Source: Acidobacteriota bacterium (lineage in GTDB: Bacteria; Actinomycetota; Acidimicrobiia; Acidimicrobiales; Microtrichaceae). Taken from it: 49,096 nt of DNA. The translations under genes and the position numbers were made by a program. Shown here in pieces: positions 9,557 to 17,024 of the stretch. Position 1 is the first letter of the stretch. The number at the start of each line of letters is the position of its first letter. Under the pieces are notes generated by a model, which was given only the letters and a program-made list of their open reading frames with translations, did not search any database and was not told the DNA's origin. The stretch lies in contig QEUP01000034.1 of the NCBI GenBank assembly GCA_003577145.1, positions 1 through 49,096 of the forward strand, in the 5' to 3' direction.

Positions 9557-9570
9557 TGACACCTATGTCA
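9557..9570. promoter_or_regulatory. Palindromic operator candidate 2 upstream of amidohydrolase-hyuBA
   Basis: TGACA-4-TGTCA is a perfect inverted repeat about 50 bases before the amidohydrolase ATG. The same ACCTGACA block begins the second copy at 9611, giving two imperfect direct copies of a 17-base site with centres 57 bases apart. The TGAC-N6-GTCA geometry fits a dimeric TetR- or GntR-type repressor; which regulator binds is unknown. Confidence 0.5.
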
Positions 9571-9612
9571 TGTCGATCCGGGTCCTTGTTGACGCGGAAT
9601 CCACAGAGAAAC

Positions 9613-9628
9613 CTGACATCAACGTCAG
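9613..9628. promoter_or_regulatory. Palindromic operator candidate 1 at the transcription start
   Basis: CTGAC-6-GTCAG is a perfect inverted repeat immediately downstream of the TACAAT box at 9630-9635. It would cover the predicted transcription start of the leftward amidohydrolase-hyuBA transcript, a classic position for a repressor. Confidence 0.55.
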
Positions 9629-9629
9629 C

Positions 9630-9659
9630 ATTGTATGACGGGGGTCACCACCAAGTCAA
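9630..9659 (-). promoter_or_regulatory. Sigma-70-type promoter for amidohydrolase-hyuB-hyuA
   Basis: Read leftwards, TTGACT (9659-9654), an 18-base spacer and TACAAT (9635-9630) form a near-consensus housekeeping promoter. Transcription should start near 9623, inside operator 1, leaving a leader of about 120 bases before the ATG at 9505. Confidence 0.6.
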
Positions 9660-9798
9660 CGCCCAATCGACCCTGATCATTCGACTTCGCCGGATCAGCC
9701 GGATCAGCCGCTCGGGCGCGCGGGCGAAGCGCGGTGCTCGACGAGGGCTGAGCGAACCCCTCGACACCCCTGTCAGGTCACCCGAAACCCAGCCGGGG

Positions 9799-10242
9799 TC
9801 ACCCGAAACGGGTCGGTATCTTGGCGGCCTCCTCGATGAAGGCCTGGAAGGTGGCGTTGTAGCGGTAGAAGGTGTCGATCCCGAGTTGCTCGTCACCGGT
9901 CAGGTGGAAGCGCTCACCGGCGAGCACGAGGCTGTTCAGGGTGTGGTGGATGTCGGCACGACCGCGTGCCTGGATGTGCTCGATCAGCTCGCGCCAGTCC
10001 TCGGCGGAGGCGCTGACGTGGCAGTCGACGCCTTCTTCGCTGCCGTCCCAGTCGCTCACCCCGGTGCAGCCGAAGCCCTCGAAGGTGAGCCGGTAGGCGG
10101 CGTCACCGACCTGCAAGACCAGCGTGCACTCGACCATGCCGAGTTGGCGGTAGCGTTCGGCGTCGGTGTCCGCCGCGTCGGCGAGGGCCTGGAACCACTT
10201 CGCTGACGGGAACTCGAGTGTCTCGGTCGTGGTGGTTGCCAT
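9799..10242 (-). CDS. Small uncharacterised protein, SCP2-like C-terminal half (tentative)
   Basis: A 147-residue soluble protein. An AGGAG site five bases before the ATG at 10242 fixes the start; the same frame remains open further upstream but only as antisense noise of the diiron gene. The C-terminal half (HHTLNSLVLAGERFHLTGDE, then TFYRYNATFQAFIEEAAKI) is reminiscent of sterol-carrier-protein-2-like lipid-binding folds, in which a domain binds a hydrophobic substrate or acyl-CoA, but this is a weak resemblance. It lies 49 bases downstream of the diiron oxygenase-like gene and is probably co-transcribed, so a role as substrate-binding or accessory partner of that enzyme is plausible. Confidence 0.75.
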   Translation of the reverse strand: MATTTTETLEFPSAKWFQALADAADTDAERYRQLGMVECTLVLQVGDAAYRLTFEGFGCTGVSDWDGSEEGVDCHVSASAEDWRELIEHIQARGRADIHHTLNSLVLAGERFHLTGDEQLGIDTFYRYNATFQAFIEEAAKIPTRFG

Positions 10243-10291
10243 CGTTTCTCCTGTTCTGCGGTCCAGCTGCGTCCGGTCTGCACTCACCCGC

Positions 10292-11467
10292 TCAGAAGGG
10301 CAGGTCGGGCGGGAGCATGCATGCCTCGCGGCGATTGAGGCCGGCCGACTCGGTGCGCAACAGGTACTCCTCGCGCATCTTGCGGTAGGCCATCTTGTAG
10401 ATCTCGAGGCCCTTCTCGATGCCGTCCAACCCGTCGCCGGCGAGAATGGAGCACGACTCCACGGTTGCAGGGTGCATGAAGAACAGGTCCAGGAAGAACA
10501 TCTCCGACGCGGTGGCCAAGTCGTTGAGCCGCTCGAGTTGAGCGTCGGCGTCGGGTGAGTTGTCCAGCAGGTACTTGAGGTGCATGGTGCCGTAGGCCAC
10601 ATGGCGGGCCTCGTCCTGCATGACCATGCGGAAGATCTGCTTGTCGAGGTCGGTCTTGCCGAGGTACTCACCGAAGCGGAACATCGACAGGATCGCCCCT
10701 TCGAACACGACGTGGATGGCGTAGGAGACGTGATCCCAGGTCGAGAACAACGGGTTCTTCCCCGGCTCACCCCCGGGGCCGTCCCCGCTGCTTATCTTCG
10801 TCGCTCCGATCGCCGCCAGCGCGTTGCCCAAGTCGAGGGTCATGCCGAGCCCGCCACCGTTGGCGAAGGTCCTCTTGCGGAACACCTCGGTGTGGCGCGC
10901 CTCGTCCATGAGCTGGGTGGCCAGGAACAGCTTGATCTCGTGGTAGTAGGTGTTGAACGCCGGGATCCACGGCGCGAGGACGTCGTTGACGAGGTACTCG
11001 CCCATGGTGAGGAAGGTGTTGAACTGGCAGGTGGCGCGTTCGAGATCGGGCGGCAGCTCCTCGAGCAGGTGCCAGTCGATGTCTTCGGTGGCGCGCCACT
11101 GGCGGCTGGTCGCCTCCTCGTAGAGGGTCACGAGGTTCTCGCCCCACAACTCGTGCTTGTCGTTGAGGTCCCAATCGCGCGGGCCCAACCCCGGCTCGTT
11201 GCCGGCACCTCGGGGAGTGACGCCTGGCGGCGCGTGGGGGCCGGGGTACAGACCCGACGCCCGGTCGACGTCCATGAGGGTGATGCCCCGCTCGGAGGGC
11301 TCTGCTTTGATGCCCCACTGACCCCAGATCCCACCGCCGGGCTCGGCGTTGAACCAGGTGAGGTCGAAATCGCCCTTGCGCACCGCCTGGGCGTAGGGGC
11401 GCAGAGAGATCTGGTCCGCGTACTCGGTCGGGGACGGCGTCTGCGGTTCGCTGACGGTAGTTGTCAT
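10292..11467 (-). CDS. Ferritin-like diiron protein with two E-X(28-30)-DEXXH motifs
   Basis: A 391-residue protein whose four-helix-bundle core carries a complete carboxylate-bridged diiron site: E157 with D188-E189-A-R-H192 (EX30DEX2H) and E256 with D285-E286-A-R-H289 (EX28DEX2H). This spacing is that of the R2-like/AurF-like oxygenase and oxidase group in the ferritin superfamily. The first 150 residues are an extra N-terminal region rich in Gly/Pro and Trp. The start is the ATG at 11467, with GAGGAG eight bases upstream; a longer frame to 11596 lacks any ribosome site. No membrane segment or ferredoxin domain is visible, so electrons must come from a partner encoded elsewhere. Position between two amidohydrolases suggests an oxidation step in the same catabolic route (inference). 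Confidence 0.88.
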   Translation of the reverse strand: MTTTVSEPQTPSPTEYADQISLRPYAQAVRKGDFDLTWFNAEPGGGIWGQWGIKAEPSERGITLMDVDRASGLYPGPHAPPGVTPRGAGNEPGLGPRDWDLNDKHELWGENLVTLYEEATSRQWRATEDIDWHLLEELPPDLERATCQFNTFLTMGEYLVNDVLAPWIPAFNTYYHEIKLFLATQLMDEARHTEVFRKRTFANGGGLGMTLDLGNALAAIGATKISSGDGPGGEPGKNPLFSTWDHVSYAIHVVFEGAILSMFRFGEYLGKTDLDKQIFRMVMQDEARHVAYGTMHLKYLLDNSPDADAQLERLNDLATASEMFFLDLFFMHPATVESCSILAGDGLDGIEKGLEIYKMAYRKMREEYLLRTESAGLNRREACMLPPDLPF

Positions 11468-11573
11468 TGTCTGGACTCCTCTGGGAGGTCTCACCCGAGC
11501 GCCCGCCGGCCGGCTTGAACGCCGACCTGGCAGGATCTCGAGCTCACGCGAATGGTCGTGTCCGGTTCTGCTG

Positions 11574-12860
11574 TCAACTGCCCTGGCCGTGGACACGCCC
11601 GGCGGCGAGGTCGCTGGCCAAGGTGCCTCGTTCGTCGTACCTCTTCGTGCGGCTGCGGACCGAGGTGTCGACGTCTGCCGCCTCGGCTCGCAGGGCGCCG
11701 ACGGTGCAGCGCTCCTTCGGCCGTTGCTGGAAGGGGTCGTAGCGGTAGTGCTTCATCACGTTGAGGTGGGTGATCTTGGCGGCTTCGTCAGCGGGAACGC
11801 CGTCGAGGGACTTGGCGAGATCCTCTGGCGAGGTGGGCCAGGTGCAGTCCGAGTGCGGGTAGTCGCACTCCCAGGTGATGTTGTCGAGACCCACGGCGTG
11901 GCGGTTGCGGATGCCGACCGGGTCGTCGATGAAGCAGGTGATCACCCGCTCCTTGAACACCTGGCTGGGCAAACGGTCACCGAAGTCCTGGCCGGTCCAG
12001 GTGTGGTGGCGCTGGTAGGTGTAGTCGACGCGTTCGAGGAAGTAGGGGATCCAGCCTATGCCGCCCTCGATCAGCGAGAACTTGAAGGTCGGGAACTTGC
12101 GGAATATCGGCGACCAGACCAGGTCGGCGGCCGCTTGCACGATGTTCATCGGCTGGAGGGTGATCAGCACGTCCATCGGTGCGTCATCGGCGGTGATGAC
12201 CAGCTGGGACGACGAGCCGATGTGGAGGTTGACCACGGTGCCTTCGTCCTCGCAGGCCGACCAGAACGGGTCCCAGTGATCGGAATGGAGGCTGGGGTAG
12301 CCGAGCTTGGCGGGGTTCTCCGAGAAGCTGACCGAGTGACAGCCCTTGGACTCCAGGCGCCGCACCTCGGCAGCCATGAGCTCCGGGTCCCAGATCGGCA
12401 CCAGGCAGTTGGGGATGAAGCGCTCGGGGTAGGCGCCGCACCAGTCCTCGATGTGCCAGTCGTTGTAGGCCTGCAGCAGCGTCAAGCCGAGGTCTTTGTC
12501 CTTGGTCTTGGCGAAGAGCTGGCCGCAGAACTGGGGGAACGAGGGGAAGCAGACCGAGCCCAGCACCCCGTTGGCGCTCATGTCGCGCACCCGCTCGTGG
12601 ATGTCGTAGCAGCCGGACCGCAGCTCGGCCAGCGAGGTCGGCTCGATGCCGTACTCGTTGAGGGGGCGCCCTACGACCGCGTTGAGCCCTACGTTGGGCA
12701 GCTCCTGGCCCTGGTAGAGCCAGACGTCGGTGTCGTTGTCCTTGTGGACCAGCTTCGGTGCCGAGTCCTTGTACTTGTCGGGTAGGCGACCCTCGAACAG
12801 GTTCGGCGGCTCGACCACGTGGTCATCGACGCTGACCAGGATCATGTCCTCGACGTTCAT
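11574..12860 (-). CDS. Amidohydrolase family 2 protein
   Basis: A 428-residue second member of the PF04909 amidohydrolase group and first gene of the leftward run. Motifs are ILVSVDDHVVEPPNLFEGRL at the N-terminus, VNLHIGSSSQ in mid-barrel and WECDYPHSDCTWP with the conserved metal-ligand Asp. It shares overall layout with the gene at 8351-9505 but is clearly diverged, so the two probably take successive or parallel substrates rather than being a recent duplication. Two ATGs lie six bases apart; the second (12860) sits six bases from an AAGGGG site and is preferred over 12866. The C-terminal 40 residues after the barrel are basic and may be disordered. The gene is followed after about 106 bases by the diiron gene. 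Confidence 0.88.
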   Translation of the reverse strand: MNVEDMILVSVDDHVVEPPNLFEGRLPDKYKDSAPKLVHKDNDTDVWLYQGQELPNVGLNAVVGRPLNEYGIEPTSLAELRSGCYDIHERVRDMSANGVLGSVCFPSFPQFCGQLFAKTKDKDLGLTLLQAYNDWHIEDWCGAYPERFIPNCLVPIWDPELMAAEVRRLESKGCHSVSFSENPAKLGYPSLHSDHWDPFWSACEDEGTVVNLHIGSSSQLVITADDAPMDVLITLQPMNIVQAAADLVWSPIFRKFPTFKFSLIEGGIGWIPYFLERVDYTYQRHHTWTGQDFGDRLPSQVFKERVITCFIDDPVGIRNRHAVGLDNITWECDYPHSDCTWPTSPEDLAKSLDGVPADEAAKITHLNVMKHYRYDPFQQRPKERCTVGALRAEAADVDTSVRSRTKRYDERGTLASDLAAGRVHGQGS

Positions 12861-12891
12861 CCTCATCCCCTTCTGTAGCAGGCCTCCGCGG

Positions 12892-12932
12892 GTGGAGAAC
12901 TACATTCTCCACTCCGAGAGGACGGTTTTCAA
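12892..12932 (-). promoter_or_regulatory. Promoter with perfect 21-bp palindromic operator
   Basis: GTGGAGAA-5-TTCTCCAC (12892-12912) is a perfect inverted repeat with 8-base arms. On the leftward strand TTGAAA (12932-12927), 17 bases and GAGAAT (12909-12904) form a plausible promoter whose -10 box lies inside the palindrome. It is placed to control the first gene of the catabolic run, 32 bases upstream of its ATG. The sequence differs from the operators at 9557/9613, which suggests a separate regulator. Confidence 0.55.
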
Positions 12933-13058
12933 GTGAAACGGGGATGGCAGGGAAAACTAGAACGCGTTTCATCTCGAACGCTACCGCCGAAGGAGGTGAT
13001 CAACGCCGACAACCGCCTGTTGCGAGACGGACTTTCCGCACTGCCGGTCTGATCCGAG

Positions 13059-14693
13059 TCAGGCGGGTTCGTGCAGCGCGACGCCCGCGCGCCCGGCGCG
13101 CTTGGCTTCGTACATCGCCGAGTCGGCTTGGCCGATCAGCTCCTCGGGCGACACACCGGTGCGCGCGAGCGCGATGCCGATGCTGACCGTTCCCTTCAGC
13201 ACCAAGCCCTTCAGCTCGACTGGCTCGGACAGCACCGAGACCAGCCGGTGCGCCAGAGCGGCGGCGCTGTTGGCGTTCTCGAGATCCTCGGCGAGGACGA
13301 CGAACTCGTCACCCCCGAAACGGGCGACGGTGTCGCCCGGCCTCACCATGTTGGCCAGCCGACGGGAGACCTGGACCAGGAACTCGTCGCCGACGCGATG
13401 GCCGTGAGTGTCGTTCACCTGCTTGAAGAAGTCCAGGTCACAGAACAGCACGGCCGTCAACGATCGCTTGCGCTCCGCCCGCTGCAGCGCGGTGCGCAGA
13501 CGGTCTTCGAAGAGCTGCCGGTTGGGTAGCCCGCTGAGGGGATCGTGGGTGGCCAGGTAGGCGAGCTCGGCGGTCCTCGTCTGGTCCTCCTGCTCGTCAG
13601 CGGTCGGGGCGGGATACTCGTCGAGCAGGGCGAGGTGGAAGCGTTCGCCGACGAAGTCGTGGAAGGCCGACAGGCTCAGCCGAGCCCCCGCGACGGTCCC
13701 GTCTGCTCGCTGCAGCCGGATGCGGATGCGTTCGTCGAGGCGAGGCTCGGCCATGGCCAGATCGACGTTGGCCTGGTCGTCGGGATGGAGCAGCTCGCGG
13801 AAACGGCGATGCTCGAGCCGCTCGGGGTCCAAGCCCACGAGCGAGCAGAACGCGTCGTTGGCGCGGACGATGTTGGTACGGCTGTCCAGGAGAACAACCC
13901 CAAAGGGGAAGTTGAACAGCTGCTGTTGGGTCTCGTCGAGCAGGTGCATCGTCTCGCGCAGGGCGGTGACGTCGCGGGCGTTGACGATGATGCCCCCGAC
14001 AGTGGGGTCGTCGACCCGGTTCACCAGGTAGAGCTCGAGCAGGCGCGAAGCACCGGAGGCATCGGGGAGCCTCGCCTCGACGCGAACCTCGGTCGCGTCC
14101 AGCAGCACCTCTCCGATCGCATCGACGACCCTCGGCCTGTGCGAGTCGTCCACCCAGTCGGCGAGGGCGGTTCCGACGACGCTGTCGGGTTCACGTCCCA
14201 GCGCCCGGCTGATGGCAGCGCTGGCGTACTGGACCACGCCGTCGCGGTCCACGAGCATGGTGATCTCGTCGGAGCTGTCCACCAGCGCCCGCAGGCGGTT
14301 CGGGCTGGAGGCCACACCGGCGGGGCCGATGGCCGGGGCGACGTCGCGCAGGTACAGCCCCAGCGTGCCGGCCGGTCCCGGGGGGGTCAGCGCGACGACC
14401 GTCAGCGCCATGTGCCGCCAGTCGCCATGGGAGGTGACGACCCGTAGCTCGGTCGGGCCGACCGACTCGTCCCTGCCGGCGCAGGCCTCGAGCACGTCGC
14501 TGAACACCGCTCGATCGTCGGGATGGATGAGGTCCTCGGCGGCGCGCCCCACCAGCAGATCGGGGCGGTAGCCGAGCAGGCGCTGAACGGTGAGGTTGGC
14601 CGAGGCGATCAGGCCGCGCCCATCGGCCACCATGACCACTTCGGGTGAGTTGTCGATCAGGGCGCCCGCATCAGGGGCGTCACCCATGCCCAT
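13059..14693 (-). CDS. PAS-PAS-PAS-GGDEF diguanylate cyclase
   Basis: A 544-residue cytoplasmic signalling enzyme predicted to make cyclic di-GMP from two GTP. Three PAS-type segments are visible (starting near residues 12, 137 and 250; for example DNSPEVVMVADGRG, VDSSDEITMLVDRDG, FNFPFGVVLLDSRT). The C-terminal GGDEF domain (about residues 380-544) includes DPLSGLPNRQLFEDRL, DLDFFKQVND and an intact RFGGDEF. An RPGD product-inhibition site (RxxD) lies five residues before GGDEF, so feedback inhibition is likely. No transmembrane segment and no EAL domain. The ATG at 14693 has AAGGGG six bases upstream, and the longer TTG start at 14720 is less likely. It stands alone between an amidohydrolase and a TetR gene. 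Confidence 0.93.
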   Translation of the reverse strand: MGMGDAPDAGALIDNSPEVVMVADGRGLIASANLTVQRLLGYRPDLLVGRAAEDLIHPDDRAVFSDVLEACAGRDESVGPTELRVVTSHGDWRHMALTVVALTPPGPAGTLGLYLRDVAPAIGPAGVASSPNRLRALVDSSDEITMLVDRDGVVQYASAAISRALGREPDSVVGTALADWVDDSHRPRVVDAIGEVLLDATEVRVEARLPDASGASRLLELYLVNRVDDPTVGGIIVNARDVTALRETMHLLDETQQQLFNFPFGVVLLDSRTNIVRANDAFCSLVGLDPERLEHRRFRELLHPDDQANVDLAMAEPRLDERIRIRLQRADGTVAGARLSLSAFHDFVGERFHLALLDEYPAPTADEQEDQTRTAELAYLATHDPLSGLPNRQLFEDRLRTALQRAERKRSLTAVLFCDLDFFKQVNDTHGHRVGDEFLVQVSRRLANMVRPGDTVARFGGDEFVVLAEDLENANSAAALAHRLVSVLSEPVELKGLVLKGTVSIGIALARTGVSPEELIGQADSAMYEAKRAGRAGVALHEPA

Positions 14694-14878
14694 TGCGTTC
14701 CCCTTGTGGGAGTAAGTCAAAGACCCTCGTCGGGGTCCCTCACCCGCCCCGGTGACCGAGGATATACCACGGAGAGTGACAGTAGGGGGCGGTTGAAGGT
14801 GAAGATTAGAGGTCCGGGGATGCGACGAAGCATCGGGAGGTCCGGACTTGTGTCACATGGTCCGGAGCGTTCGAGCCC

Positions 14879-15466
14879 TCAGTGCCCGGTGGGGCGGATG
14901 CCGCGCAGTCCCGCCCATGCCAACTCGCTCACACGAGCCGCCAGGGTGCGGGGATCGAGGTCGAGATGCTCGAGCATGACCTGCCGGCTCGATCCCTCGG
15001 CCATGCCCACGATGGCGTAGGCCAGGAACCGCCGGTGCTCCTCGGTGATGCCCTCGATCATTATCCGGCTGGCGATGCCCTCGGCTATCGACTCCTCGAC
15101 GGCGCGCACTTCCGCGGCGAACTCGGCATCGCGACGTGTTCCGGCGCCGAAGAGCACGGTGTAGGAGGCGTGCTGCTTGGCGAGGAACTCGAAGTAGGCC
15201 TCGAACCCGCGTTCGAGCTCCTCACGGCCTCCTTCGGCGCTGCCCCACGCTTCGGCGATGCTTTGGCGCAACTGCTCGCCGATCTCGTGCAGCAGCTGGC
15301 GGAAGAGCTCCCGCTTGGATGGGAAGTGCTGGTAGAGCACGGGTTTGGTGACGCCCGCGGCGGCGGCCACGTCGTTCATGGACGTGTCGTGGAACCCCTT
15401 CTCGGCAAAGACCTCGAGGGCGGTGGCCAGGAGTTGCTGGCGTCTCTCGGCGGCAGGCAGGCGCAT
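14879..15466 (-). CDS. TetR-family transcriptional regulator
   Basis: A 195-residue repressor. The N-terminal helix-turn-helix (about residues 5-52) is typical: RRQQLLATALEVFAEKGFHD, then DVAAAAGVTKPVLYQHFPSK. The rest is the variable helical ligand-binding and dimerisation domain. The ATG at 15466 is preferred because a longer TTG-started frame would extend through the palindrome at 15488-15503. There is no strong ribosome site. That palindrome lies 21 bases upstream of the start and suggests autoregulation. It could also act on the catabolic run to the left, but the operators there differ in sequence. Confidence 0.9.
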   Translation of the reverse strand: MRLPAAERRQQLLATALEVFAEKGFHDTSMNDVAAAAGVTKPVLYQHFPSKRELFRQLLHEIGEQLRQSIAEAWGSAEGGREELERGFEAYFEFLAKQHASYTVLFGAGTRRDAEFAAEVRAVEESIAEGIASRIMIEGITEEHRRFLAYAIVGMAEGSSRQVMLEHLDLDPRTLAARVSELAWAGLRGIRPTGH

Positions 15467-15487
15467 GGGTTGAACTACGGTCGAAGA

Positions 15488-15503
15488 GTTACCGAACAGT
15501 AAC
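15488..15503. promoter_or_regulatory. Palindrome upstream of tetR, likely autoregulatory operator
   Basis: GTTAC-6-GTAAC is a perfect inverted repeat 21 bases before the TetR gene start. TetR proteins commonly bind such sites in their own promoter; the N6 spacing fits a dimer. Confidence 0.5.
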
Positions 15504-15570
15504 AACGGACCCGGCCCGGAACTAAACTGACTGCCGCATTGGCGTTTCTTCGCTCACGCCCACCAACGCC

Positions 15571-15591
15571 GGGCTTCGCCATCCGGTTCTC
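15571..15591. repeat. Copy of a dispersed GC-rich intergenic repeat
   Basis: The 21 bases here match 48801-48821 at 19 of 21 positions, and the preceding CTTCG-TCAC-CACCA block resembles 28048-28066. It lies between the tetR gene and the small membrane-protein gene, with no coding function visible. Confidence 0.45.
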
Positions 15592-15616
15592 AGCCAGCCT
15601 GAGGATCCATGCCTGA

Positions 15617-15937
15617 TCAGTAGCCGAAGGGCTCGCCTCGCTCCTCCTTCTCGGCCGCCCTGACGCCGTGGGCCAGGATGATCGACGGTGCCAGCACCAG
15701 CGAACCGATGGCCAGGCCGGCAATGCCCAGGACGGCCAGGGCCAGGTTGAAGCCGAGCACCAGACCCACGACCACGACCACGAGGAACACGCTGAACATC
15801 AGGTAGCCGATTCGCTGTCCCACGTTCGTCCACCTCAGGACCCGGGCGCGACGTTCGCGAACCGGATCGCTCCCCTCGGGCGCGCAGCCCTCGAGGGGAG
15901 CGGCGCGCCCCAGCGGCCGCGGATCGCGTCGTCTCAT
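15617..15937 (-). CDS. Small membrane protein with two transmembrane helices
   Basis: A 106-residue protein, family not named. The N-terminal 35 residues are basic and Arg/Pro-rich (MRRRDPRPLGRAAPLEG). Two hydrophobic segments follow (about 46-65, IGYLMFSVFLVVVVVGLVLG, and 68-92), and a short charged tail ends EKEERGEPFGY. The ATG overlaps the stop of the glycosyltransferase gene as ATGA, so the two are translationally coupled. Function unknown. Confidence 0.7.
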   Translation of the reverse strand: MRRRDPRPLGRAAPLEGCAPEGSDPVRERRARVLRWTNVGQRIGYLMFSVFLVVVVVGLVLGFNLALAVLGIAGLAIGSLVLAPSIILAHGVRAAEKEERGEPFGY

Positions 15938-16959
15938 GAACACCATCCTGCTTCACTCAACACCTCGTGCAGGCGCGCCTTCATGGCCGCGACGGAGAAG
16001 TGCTCCACCGCCAGGGCTCGGTTCCGGTCCAGCAGCGCGCCGTCGGGGTGATCGAGGAACCGCGACATCGAGGCCGGATCCTCCGGCTCGAACCATTCGA
16101 AGCCCAGGCCCCGCAGCTCTTCGGCGACGCGGTAGTGGCCCACCGCAACGGGTGTGCGGTGGATCGATGCTTCGATCGGCGGGTTGCCGAAACCCTCCCA
16201 CGTCGAGGGGAAAACCACCGCGTCGGCGGCGGCGTAGATGTCAGCGGTACCCCTCCATGGCTGGTGGACCACCCGGCATCCGGCTGACAGCAGCAGCTGG
16301 TCGAGATCAGGTCCGTATCCCTCCTCGGCGGCACCGAGCAGCCAGTACGTCGCCCCCAGCGTCTCGCAGAAACGGATCGCCGCAGGGATGTTCTTGCGCG
16401 GGATGGCTCGCACCGGGTGGGCGACGAGCAGTTCGTCCCGATCGACCCGCAAGCGCTGCCGCAGCCCGTCGCGGTCGCCGTCGCTCTCGACCTCGAATCC
16501 GTTGTGGACGACCGCCGCGTTCAAGCCACGTGCTCTCATCTCGACAGCGGTGAAGCGGTTGATGGTGACGTGGCGCCACGCGGGGTCGTCCGGGGGTAGC
16601 TCGGTGACAGCGGCGAACCGCGCCCGCTGCCAGGGAGGATCGTGGTGGTGCAGCAGCGCCGGTCGACCGCGGAGCTCTGCGGCGACGACCCGCGCAGCCC
16701 CGGGGTTCAAGGGGATGGTGCAGAGGTTCTCCACCACGACCAGGTCGGCGGTGGAAAGAGCGTCGGCCACCTCCTCGGGGCGGGGAGGCTCGGGCGAGGT
16801 GATGGCCAGCTCGGGGATCAGCCGGTCCACGGGGCCGTCCCCGGCGACCGTGTAGCAGTCGAAGCCCATCTCCTCGAATGCCGCCATCCAGTGATCGGCC
16901 ACGATCGACACGCCGTCGGTCAGGCCGAGGCGGAACGACACGAAGGCACAGCTGGTCAA
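15934..16959 (-). CDS. Glycosyltransferase, GT4-like (GT-B fold)
   Basis: A 341-residue retaining-type glycosyltransferase. The C-terminal nucleotide-sugar domain carries the family hallmark VVFPSTWEGFGNPPIEASI, in which the E of GNPPIEA is the usual sugar-nucleotide ligand. The N-terminal domain has FVSFRLGLTDGVSIVADHWM and a HHHDPPWQRARF segment. The first codon is TTG at 16959; an internal GTG at 16941 is possible, since no strong ribosome site is seen. It is cytoplasmic with no membrane anchor. It is transcribed divergently from a GH63-like glucosylglycerate/mannosylglycerate hydrolase with 65 bases between the starts. A role in making a glycosylated compatible solute is inferred from this pairing; wall or exopolysaccharide glycosylation is the alternative. 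Confidence 0.85.
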   Translation of the reverse strand: MTSCAFVSFRLGLTDGVSIVADHWMAAFEEMGFDCYTVAGDGPVDRLIPELAITSPEPPRPEEVADALSTADLVVVENLCTIPLNPGAARVVAAELRGRPALLHHHDPPWQRARFAAVTELPPDDPAWRHVTINRFTAVEMRARGLNAAVVHNGFEVESDGDRDGLRQRLRVDRDELLVAHPVRAIPRKNIPAAIRFCETLGATYWLLGAAEEGYGPDLDQLLLSAGCRVVHQPWRGTADIYAAADAVVFPSTWEGFGNPPIEASIHRTPVAVGHYRVAEELRGLGFEWFEPEDPASMSRFLDHPDGALLDRNRALAVEHFSVAAMKARLHEVLSEAGWCS

Positions 16960-17024
16960 CGGCAGTGGATGTGGTGTTCAGGAGCGAAGGCGGCAAGGCT
17001 TGACGGCCCGGACTCAAGCATGGT

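Noticed and set aside
8426-9559. Open frame of 377 codons, + strand
   Set aside because: Antisense shadow of the amidohydrolase; no motif and no ribosome site.
9645-9896. Possible 83-codon gene, - strand
   Set aside because: Overlaps the end of the SCP2-like gene in another frame and the promoter at 9630-9659; composition is low-complexity Arg/Ser/Pro.
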